Positions 9,676 through 16,222 of a stretch of 16,222 nucleotides of DNA are shown here, one piece after another. The notes under the pieces were generated by a model. It saw nothing but the letters and a program-made list of their open reading frames with translations. It had not been told where the DNA came from and searched no databases. The stretch is from the NCBI GenBank assembly GCA_018398765.1, contig JAHBMJ010002757.1, forward strand, positions 1-16,222. The letters are read 5' to 3'. The stretch comes from Chromera velia (Eukaryota; Sar; Chromeraceae). The first letter of the stretch is position 1, and each line of letters opens with the position of its first letter. The translations under genes were made by a program, and so were the position numbers.

Positions 9676-9877
9676 AGAACGAATGTCTATTTTTGCTTGA
9701 GCAGCCGACCGAATCCCTGAGTTTCGTTTTTCTTTGTGGTGAGAGTGCTGCGTGTCTATTCAGTGTGCCCAGAGAGAGAGACGGCTTCCCCTCCCCACCC
9801 CTGCCATGAGAGAGGAAAGCGACACCCTCCTGTGGAGGCACAAAGGCCTGAAGGACCACAAGAGCAAAACCACCCAA
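9624..9877. promoter_or_regulatory. Short divergent upstream region
   Basis: About 250 nt separate the ATG of the minus-strand DUF179 gene (9623) from the ATG of the small plus-strand ORF (9878). It contains the GAAA repeat and a purine-rich AGAGAG section. A 24-codon upstream ORF (MREESDTLLWRHKG) starts at 9804 and its stop overlaps the ATG at 9878 as ATGA. A shared promoter is inferred from layout only. Confidence 0.35.
9637..9675. repeat. (GAAA)n tetranucleotide repeat, upstream of the DUF179 start
   Basis: About ten GAAA units on the plus strand. On the sense strand of the DUF179 gene this is (CTTT)n followed by CCCCCCTCC, ending about 14 nt before the ATG at 9623, so it probably lies in the 5' UTR or core promoter. 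Confidence 0.9.
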
Positions 9878-10092
9878 TGACCCTCGACCCATCACGCCGC
9901 CAAGGTGATTCCGTCGGGACAGAAATCGCACACACAATAAGCAACCTGCACAAGTCGCAGCTTGCTTTCGGAGCCAATATCCAGGCTAACAAAACAGTGC
10001 AGAGACTCCTTGAGCGCCAGCAGGTGCAGATGAGAAAAGCACCGAAGAAAGGCTGGAGACGCGTTCACTTTTCAGTGAGTTCAGTCAGATGA
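9878..10092 (+). CDS. Small hypothetical protein, helical/coiled-coil character
   Basis: A 71-codon frame beginning MTLDPSRRQGDSVGTEIA and continuing with an amphipathic, Gln/Asn/Leu-rich stretch (QANKTVQRLLERQQVQMRK) typical of a coiled coil, then a basic end. A clear donor, TCA|GTGAGT, lies at 10075, so the frame may be an exon and not a complete gene. A phase-compatible acceptor, TTTGCAG, at 10750 would join it to an AT-rich frame with a hydrophobic segment (YLIILVVFGSFCVV), giving a tail-anchored shape; this is speculative. A second short basic frame, MRKVKKRARRRTRN, runs from 10089 to 10271. I do not recognise the family. It may be a chance ORF. Confidence 0.3.
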
Positions 10093-10271
10093 GAAAAGTG
10101 AAAAAGCGGGCCAGACGGAGAACACGGAACCCTGCAAGAACGACGCTGGCACAACAGAATCCACAACAAGAAAAGGAGAGAGATTCTATGCCTAAAGCTG
10201 ACCGATCAGCCTGGCAAGTCTGCACTCGGGCGGATCGATCTCCCTTCCCTCCTAGCTGTTTCCATATCTGA

Positions 10272-11013
10272 GAGATTTTTTGCCGTCTCAAAACAGACTT
10301 ATAGTGCCCGTGTGCGTCAGATGATGCATGGATCAGGGGCTCGCGGCGCCTTCGGCTAAAACGCGCCGATCGCCGGCTATACCGGTGACGGCCGGTGCAC
10401 TTTCAGCAAAGCGGGCCTTTCAGCGGCCATTAAGGCAGGAACGCTTATTCAAAAAAGCTTTCTTCGTGGAGATCATTGGTTTTGCGAGCTAAGTCAGCTG
10501 ACATCTTTTTCGTTTCTCTTCTGTACATCTTCTGAGTGCTATCTCGCCTCTCTACGTTGTTAATATCTACTTTGTGGGGTAGGCATCGATGAGTATTCGC
10601 AGAGGTATTCAAAATTCTTGGTCAGATTGATCTTATCCAGGCCGTTCAGCTCGAGTTGTGTATCACTTCTAGTTCTTTTCAATCATTTCTAAGTTTTTGC
10701 TTGAACGTGTCATGATTTTGTTGATTTGATTATGATTTTGTGCTTTGCAGTCTTCCCAAAAGTCTTCCGAAAGTCTTTCATATATTAATATACCATGCGA
10801 TTATTTAATAATTCTTGTAGTATTCGGTTCTTTTTGCGTGGTTCACTGTGCTGCTTTAAATAGCTTTAAAAGGATGTTGAAGCTCGTAAAATACTATGCT
10901 GAAAGACTAGAATTAACCTCTAGACTACGAGAAACAACCTTCATTTCTTTTCTATTTTACTTGAATATATATAAGATCTATGCATAAAAAGAATAAATTA
11001 AACATTTAATGAT
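10272..11013. other. Non-coding: GC-rich palindromic patch, then AT-rich DNA
   Basis: From 10335 to 10440 the DNA is GC-rich with short inverted repeats (GGCGCC, GCCGGC, ACCGG-TGACGG-CCGGT) and two TTTCAGC copies. From about 10560 it turns strongly AT-rich, with the palindrome TATATTAATATA near 10780 and poly(T) at 11030. An 80-codon open frame at 10745-10987 has low-complexity AT-driven composition and is only weak coding evidence. Confidence 0.4.
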
Positions 11014-11523
11014 TTATTTCATAAATTTTCTTTTTTTTTTAGCTGCGCATAGCAAGGTAGTTTCCAAGCTCAGTCGATCCACCGTTAAGTAATTTACCTT
11101 ACCTCTTGTGGCCTTGCCGAACGTTAGACACCTATAAGTACGGGGGCATGGCGATGGTATATAATAATCATGATGACGTGCAAGGCTATAAGTGCAAGGA
11201 GGCTGCAATACGTTAAATTTATAAATTATCACTTCTGCATGCAGCATGCATGTGGAGATTGGCATCGTTGGCCAAAAAGAGAAAGGAAGACAGAAAAAGA
11301 CAAAAAAATGCAGACATTGCAGAAAGGATTGACTGAAGGAGGAAGAAGAGCCCCCTCCGCTCCTGAAAGTCTCTCCCATTCAGGTTCAATGCCTGCCCTT
11401 CATAAAATTGTAGGCCGATGATTCTACAGCATTGACGGATACATTTGAGAACCAAGAGATGCACAAGGCCCATGCACGCCTCCACTGAAATGTTGCGGCC
11501 CCTGTGTTGAGAGCTACTCAATT
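11014..11523 (-). CDS. Candidate 3'-terminal exons of the unidentified minus-strand gene
   Basis: After the acceptor TTATTTTTTCAG, a frame opens at 11523 reading SSSQHRGRNISVEACMGL and then VLKCIRQCCRIIGLQFYEGQ. Its phase fits the donor at 12615 of the upstream exon. A second frame starts at 11202 after the acceptor GTATTGCAG (PPCTYSLARHHDYYIP) and ends with a basic tail and TAA at 11014-11016, where the stop overlaps AATAAA. The donor joining the two pieces is not resolved. The plus strand is also partly open here. I rate the first piece as likely coding and the second as doubtful. Confidence 0.33.
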
Positions 11524-12615
11524 CTGAAAAAATAAGACGGAGGTCACCCATGCATGAGGCCGAAGCATTGAATTCTTATCTTGCACATTTCTCTCTTTTA
11601 CTTAATTTCGCTCTCCCATTGGCCGTCTTCTTGCATTTCAGTAGGTCTCGTGACTAAGTGGGGGATCAGATTGGTTAACGGCGGTAGTAGAAAGAAGGAA
11701 AACGAGAAGAAAAGCATGGTGGGCCTCAATCATCATGGGTGGAAGAAGCAGTGAGGGGGGGAAGGAAGGATACAGTAGACGTATACACCTTCACCGATAC
11801 AAAAAAATGTAGAGGTATAGACGAATGCAAGACATATGATGTTAAACATCAAGACAAAGAGAAGTCTTGCATGGATAGAAAGATAATCAAGCAAAGCGGA
11901 ACGAAAAACTTGATCGTTGACCACCTTCCACGGTTATGGTATTTCGCTTAATTGTCAAGCAGTGGCAATTCTGGCTGTCCCATCAGTTTGCAGGAGAAGC
12001 AGGTTTGATGTTCCTACAGCTTTAAATTTGTTTGACTCTCCGCCCTATTTGTCTGCTTGAACGTCTTCTCCTCGTTTGTCATTCTCTTTCTATTCCTACA
12101 AATGTGGATGCGCCCTCTCCCGTTTTGTGGTGGCGGCTTTGGAGACAGACAAGTGCTGGAAGAGCTGAGGGGGTAGGTACTGAAGCTGGAAGAGAGGCTG
12201 GTCGAGCCGGGGCTTTTCTCCCTTTTCCTCTCCCTTTCTCTCAGACTGGTGCCCCAGGCAATCATCTCCTTCTGCCTTTCAAGGGTAAGATGGGTAAAAA
12301 AGACAAAAACGCAGACAAGCAGACCAACAGACAGACACTGCGATACCCCTCCCTCCATCAATCCCTCAGACTCCCTTCGCATTCCTATCTTACTACCTCC
12401 GTCTCCCCGTTGCGCTGAGTAGATTCGTCCCTTCCACTTACAACTGGAGAGAGAAAGGCCTTTTATCAATTAAGGAACGTCAAATTGAGAAGCGGGAGAG
12501 AGAGGACACTCAGACAGACAGATTGAACACACAAAGAAAAATAAAAAAAAGTAAGTCATGATGTAATCCAATCTGCATGCAAGCTGACGAATTATGATTG
12601 GTGTGCAGTCTTGAC
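11524..12615. other. Probable 1.1-kb intron or intergenic stretch
   Basis: Between the two minus-strand exon candidates. It contains a 70-codon plus-strand ORF at 11739-11951 (KDTVDVYTFTDTKKCRG) with balanced composition, and long open frames on both strands at 12014-12470 with low-complexity Ser/Pro and Arg/Glu content. None has paired splice signals or family resemblance, so I call no gene. Confidence 0.35.
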
Positions 12616-13014
12616 TATCCAAGCAGCCGGAAAGGGCCCCCTTAGCCCCCTCCAGGTCTTCAGGAATCACCAGGAATCCGAAATCGAAGTCTGCGGACAA
12701 TGCGCGCATCGTCAGCTGTAGACAACCATGCAGTAACTGAGACATGCTCCTCAGGCATCAAACGCATGCATGAAAAAAAATCTCCCAGGCCCGCATCATT
12801 TTTCACTTCAATACCCTCATGGTGAGAGGAGAGAGAGACGTTTTATCGTCTGTCAACCAAAAATTAAGCTGTGAATATAAAGGAGACCCAAATTGATGAC
12901 CTGAGAAAGAGAAAGAGAAAGAGAGAGAGCGAGGGATAAAGCTGTCTTCATCTTGGTCTTGCAGACAAAATATGACAGTGATCGATGTATTAGATGACAG
13001 AGAGGCACCAGCGG

Positions 13015-13065
<51 letters not shown>

Positions 13066-14284
13066 AGAGAGAAAGAAGGCGGGCCCTTATATAACGGTGA
13101 GTAAGTTGAGACCCTACTTGAGTCGTTGGCTAAGCCCAGGCATGCTTTTTATACGCACCACATCAATCGCAACCTTCTCTCACTCTGCCTTCGGCTTCAA
13201 CTGTTATCATCATCTGATGAACGATCAGTATATCCTTCCTTTGCGTAGGTGATCGATCTGAGACTCATAGGATGCTGTTCTTCTTTATTTCTTTTTTTGG
13301 CTGCGTTGAGGGGAGACATGACCAGAAAGCTCCACCACGCATGCAAATGCAGTATGGATGAATGAGACGTACAGGAAAAGGACAGGATTTCATTTTTAAG
13401 GTTGGCGTCCCCCCCCATAAGGGAACAGACACAAACAGGCAAACGTCTCCAATATCCAGTCAGTGTCCTCATAAGGGAACAGACACAAGCAAGCAAGCGT
13501 CTCCGACATCCAGTAAGCGTCCCCACAAGGCAACAGACACAAGCAAGCAAGCATATCCGACATCCAGTCAGCGTCTCCACAAGGGATCTTCTTTCTTCTC
13601 GTCTTTTTTGCTTGTCTTTCTCTTTTTTATTCTCTTCATGTGTCGGCATGCAAGTCTTTGCACGCACTGCGTCTTCTAAAGTTTTTCTCTTCCAGCAGGC
13701 CCCCCCTTAGAATGGAGATGGAAAATCAAAGAAAGGGGAAAGAAATACGAGGGATGAATGACACAAACTCTCTCCCCTCAAAAGCATATATGGGAACTTC
13801 AGATTTTTGAGGGATAAATCGAAACCGTAAGCTTCCACCAGCAGCTCCCACGCTAACAAACATCTATCCAGGGCTTTCTTTTCTTTTACTATCTTCTGTA
13901 GTGCATTCGCCGTGACAACTACTGAGCACAAAAACTTGGCGTCATCTTTGAAATTAAATAAACGGGCCCCGTATCTTTGCCTTTCTTTTTCTCCTTCGGC
14001 TTGTATGTTTTTTTACCTCATCGTTTTAGACTTCTCTCCTTGTGTCTTTCTAAAATTAATTATCAAGAGGGGAAGGACATCTAGTTAAGGCATATATGAA
14101 GAGAGAGTAAAAGTCGAGAGGAGGGGGAAGGAGAAACAGAGACAGAGGCTCGGAGAGACTGCCAAAAGCCAGGACGACCATGGTGAGATTTAAATGAAAA
14201 AGAAGGAAAAACAATGCCTGAAAAACCTAGCATACAGGGCATATGATAGACATCTCTCTCCCTCTCTTTCTTTCTTTCTTTTTT

Positions 14285-14351
<67 letters not shown>

Positions 14352-15401
14352 TTTCCGTGACTCTCGTTCTTTACAGCTTCGGTCCATACGATACGACCTT
14401 TCTTTTTCAATTGGCTCTCTGCAGTAACTGTTGGATCACAGTTTATCAACACATCGTAAGCCTGAAGGAAGTCAGATGGTAATCGATGAGCATGCTGCTT
14501 ACACTGCAGTTGAGCTGTTAGTATACTTTGATGTGCGTGCAATTCATGCTTCCTTGAAGAAAGGTTCCTTTCTGACAGCATTTCTGGCTCCACACAGCGA
14601 CTCTTACAGCATGGTGTATACAAGTGGGCCCCGGGTCCTCTGGCAGTCCATCCGCACCGACTAAACTGTACTGCATGGGCCATTCAGCATGTTTTTCCTC
14701 AATTCCTCTACGTTTATCGGAGTGCCTCAGCTCTCTCGTTGTATGAGAGAGCGTGAGAGAGTGAGTGAGGATATGACCGTGTGGGTGACTGATGGTCCAT
14801 GGCGGTGAGTAGGCATAAAGAGAAGAGATCATCAGTATACAGTAATGTTAAAGAGGGCACGGGGGAGAGGAATAAGGGAATGAGAGACGGCTTTCTCGTA
14901 ACATCCCCCCCTTTTGGTTACCCTCTTTTTACTCCTTTTATCTCCTTTCATTCACCCTTTTATTCATTCATTCATTTATTCACTCACTCACTCACTCACT
15001 CATTCATTCATTCATTTATTCATTCATTCATTCATTCATCCATTCATGTATTCATCCGTCTAGTCCCTCGCCCGCTTACTTTCGATTGATCAGATGTTGT
15101 ATTCTTGGAGTCAGTCCGTCTGATATTGCATGCACGGTTCAGGTGTGTCAGCACCATTGTATATGCAATCAGACCCGTGACTTCTCGCGAATGATGCGCG
15201 CGTAGAAGGTACATACATTAATTATTCACTTTTTTCGGCGTCCCCACCCGGATCGCACAAAAGTGAATTTTTTGCATGCATTCTTTTTACTCAATTATTT
15301 GACTTACCCAGAAGTGAGAGCATGCCGTCATATTGACCAATCTTGGAGATGGTGATTTCGGTAGAGTCCACCGTTGGTCCCTTAGCAAACAGTACGTGCA
15401 T
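12616..15401 (-). CDS. Unidentified protein, at least five phase-compatible exons
   Basis: Exons (minus): 15401-15308 (ATG; donor GTAAGT), 14732-14608 (donor GTAAGA), 14461-14398 (acceptor CCTTCAG, donor GTCGTA), 13921-13769 (acceptor GTGCTCAG, donor GTTTGT), 12690-12616 (acceptor GTCCGCAG, donor GTCAAG). Each junction keeps one reading frame: phases 1, 0, 1, 1, 1. Landmark residues: MHVLFAKGPTVDSTEITI; QYDGMLSLL; YSLVGADGLPEDPGPTC; AYDVLINCDPTVTAESQ; ANALQKIVKEKKALDRCLLA; WELLVEAYGFDLSL; FGFLVIPEDLEGAKGALS. Acidic, hydrophobic and basic residues are well mixed, as in a folded soluble protein; there is no obvious signal peptide or membrane span. The gene probably continues into 11523-11014. 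The start at 15401 could be internal, since the frame is open back to about 15440 with a possible acceptor. I do not recognise the family. The last exon is the least certain, because the opposite strand is also open there. Confidence 0.6.
12903..13077. repeat. GA/GAAA purine microsatellites
   Basis: Two GA-rich tracts, 12903-12930 and 13014-13077, the second nearly pure (GA)n with GAAA interruptions. Both lie in the 1.1-kb intron 13768-12691 of the unidentified minus-strand gene. Confidence 0.85.
13412..13590 (+). repeat. 54-bp minisatellite, about 3.3 copies
   Basis: The block AAGGGAACAGACACAAGC with flanks recurs at a 54-nt spacing (anchor G at 13422, 13476, 13530 and a partial copy at 13584). 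Copies differ by several substitutions. The period is a multiple of 3, so both strands stay open and translate as 18-residue repeats. It lies inside the 13768-12691 intron. An untranslated minisatellite is the simpler reading. Confidence 0.9.
14252..14354 (+). repeat. (TTTC)n/(TC)n pyrimidine tract
   Basis: Tetranucleotide TTTC units followed by TC dinucleotides. On the sense strand of the minus-strand gene it is a purine tract starting about 40 nt after the donor at 14397. Confidence 0.95.
14962..15054 (+). repeat. (ATTC)n/(ACTC)n tetranucleotide repeat
   Basis: ATTC units interrupted by TTATTC and a run of five CACT units. It is located in the first intron (15307-14733) of the unidentified minus-strand gene. 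Confidence 0.95.
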
Positions 15402-15551
15402 AGCAGGACTGTCTCGGCTGTTGGAAGAGAACTTATCATACTAGAACATTCCTATTGTTCTTCTTCCGGGGCGCAAGTTTGCCGGAACCTCGGAGCTTTA
15501 TTTACTGTGTCCGTCTTTCCATTGACTGTGAGTGACTTGTAGGTTTGGGCG
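15402..15551. promoter_or_regulatory. 150-nt region between divergent starts
   Basis: It separates the proposed ATG of the minus-strand gene (15401) from the first ATG of the plus-strand open frame (15552). It contains a TTGTAG ending at 15542 that is both an in-frame stop for the plus frame and a good splice acceptor, so the plus frame could instead be an internal exon. A shared promoter is inferred from spacing only. Confidence 0.3.
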
Positions 15552-16222
15552 ATGAGTCGAACATTGGCAGATAGGCTCGGGAGGCCGAGGCATCTTGACT
15601 TCTCTGTTGTTGGGGGGAGCGAGCCGCAGAACGGGGGAGGCCCGGCACTGCAGAACGAGTATGTGGTGCGTCCCTACGTAGAGGGGGAAAGGCTGGGGCC
15701 GAATGAGCAGAAGATGGAGGTGCAGAATGGGCTGGGGGTGGAGCCCTACTACAAGATGGTACTCACACGGGTGAAGCCTAAGGCAGCAGCAATGTTGAAG
15801 AGATCGAAGGAGGACCCGCAGAAGGAGGGGGTGTACATCGACGCAATTGAACGGAATAAGTACCTCCGCCTGTTCATGACATTGGATAGAAGGAAGGAGG
15901 GGGGGATGAACGAGATGGGGAGGCCAGGAATGATTAAGCTCAAGGAGGGGTGTGATGCGATTGTCCAAGACCTTCCGCTGCCGTATGTTGACATCCCGAT
16001 GGAAGGGGTCTTCAGCTCCCTGTCGAGGGAGGCACAGATGGCAGGGGTGGGGGGACTGAAGTATCCAGAATACAATAGGAAGGTGTCTCTAAAGGTGAGG
16101 CACATCGCACAGGACTACCTTACCGGTGTCCGAGCAACGGACCAGACGTTCGTGGCTGCTGGGGGGGATCACGCGTGTGCAGCCGAGGTGTGTGTACTCC
16201 TGACGGAGTTAGCGTGGGAGGT
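15552..16222 (+). CDS. Unidentified protein, 223 codons visible, open at the right edge
   Basis: The frame is closed upstream by TAG at 15540-15542, the first ATG is at 15552 (MSRTLADRLGRPRHLDFS), and it stays open for 671 nt to the window edge. Internal text is protein-like: YYKMVLTRVKPKAAAMLKRS, YIDAIERNKYLRLFMTLD, DAIVQDLPLPYVDIPMEGVF, LKYPEYNRKVSLKVRHIAQ, DQTFVAAGGDHACAAEVCVL. No stop or needed intron appears. Codons favour G endings (GGG, GTG, AAG, CTG), giving a marked G-over-C excess unlike the short-exon genes nearby. The minus-strand frames opposite are His/Leu-rich and look like shadows. The TTGTAG just before could be a splice acceptor. I do not recognise the family. The intronless form and base bias would fit a mobile or acquired element, but this is inference. 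Confidence 0.75.
   Translation, partial: MSRTLADRLGRPRHLDFSVVGGSEPQNGGGPALQNEYVVRPYVEGERLGPNEQKMEVQNGLGVEPYYKMVLTRVKPKAAAMLKRSKEDPQKEGVYIDAIERNKYLRLFMTLDRRKEGGMNEMGRPGMIKLKEGCDAIVQDLPLPYVDIPMEGVFSSLSREAQMAGVGGLKYPEYNRKVSLKVRHIAQDYLTGVRATDQTFVAAGGDHACAAEVCVLLTELAWE

Noticed and set aside
12603-12721. Plus-strand terminal exon candidate after GTGCAG, ending in TAG
   Set aside because: The minus-strand exon at 12690-12616 fits the phase of the upstream exon at 13769; the plus reading has no partner exon. Not fully excluded.
14431-14664. Plus-strand 77-codon ORF with normal-looking composition
   Set aside because: Antisense to two minus-strand exons (14732-14608 and 14461-14398) that have clear splice sites and matching phases.
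15333-15542. Plus-strand ORF with LGDGDFGRV, matching a protein-kinase glycine loop
   Set aside because: It lies opposite a better exon (15401-15308, minus, ATG to GTAAGT). The catalytic lysine region expected after the loop is not recognisable and no further kinase motifs follow.
15498-16105. Two long minus-strand ORFs rich in His and Leu
   Set aside because: Antisense shadows of the open plus-strand frame; their composition is unlike a real protein.
1-16222. CRISPR array, insertion sequence, rRNA or prokaryotic operon
   Set aside because: The repeats are simple-sequence or minisatellite DNA without unique spacers. Genes are split by GT/AG introns and no transposase or rRNA signature was seen.

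Overview
The window is nuclear DNA from a eukaryote with intron-rich genes. Coding sequence is cut into short exons (about 55 to 460 nt) with GT/AG borders, separated by introns that are mostly 150-400 nt and sometimes about 1.1 kb. Most introns carry dense microsatellites or minisatellites. The motif TGCATGC(A), a known AP2-type regulatory site in apicomplexans, recurs in the non-coding stretches. One gene appears to carry a signal peptide plus transit-like presequence, as expected for a protein of a secondary plastid. I therefore favour an alveolate of the chromerid/coccidian kind or another alga with a secondary plastid, but the species cannot be fixed from the sequence alone. There are no convincing rRNA, tRNA, CRISPR, IS or prokaryotic features.

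Layout. (1) 1-1486, minus: a multi-exon gene for an unidentified membrane protein, starting at 1486 and running off the left edge. (2) 1487-4438: mostly intergenic, with TGCATGC clusters, a purine tract, CA repeats and one weak ORF pair. (3) 4439-9623, minus: a 12-exon gene that I recognise as the UPF0301/YqgE/AlgH (DUF179) family. This is the best-supported gene; its reading phases fit across all the exons from the middle to the stop. (4) 9624-11013: a short divergent upstream region, a small plus-strand ORF with a coiled-coil look, then non-coding DNA with a GC-rich palindromic patch followed by an AT-rich stretch. (5) 15401 down to about 12616, perhaps on to 11014, minus: a gene of at least five phase-compatible exons whose product I do not recognise. 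(6) 15552-16222, plus: a 223-codon uninterrupted frame, open at the right edge, of unknown family and unlike its neighbours in base use.

The genes show no obvious shared pathway. The main points of interest are the plastid-type DUF179 gene with an internal low-complexity insertion, simple repeats lying directly against 3' splice sites, a 22-bp minisatellite open in all frames, and two coding stretches at the window edges that a closed-ORF scan misses. I did not find a convincing multi-gene defence, mobile or biosynthetic system here.
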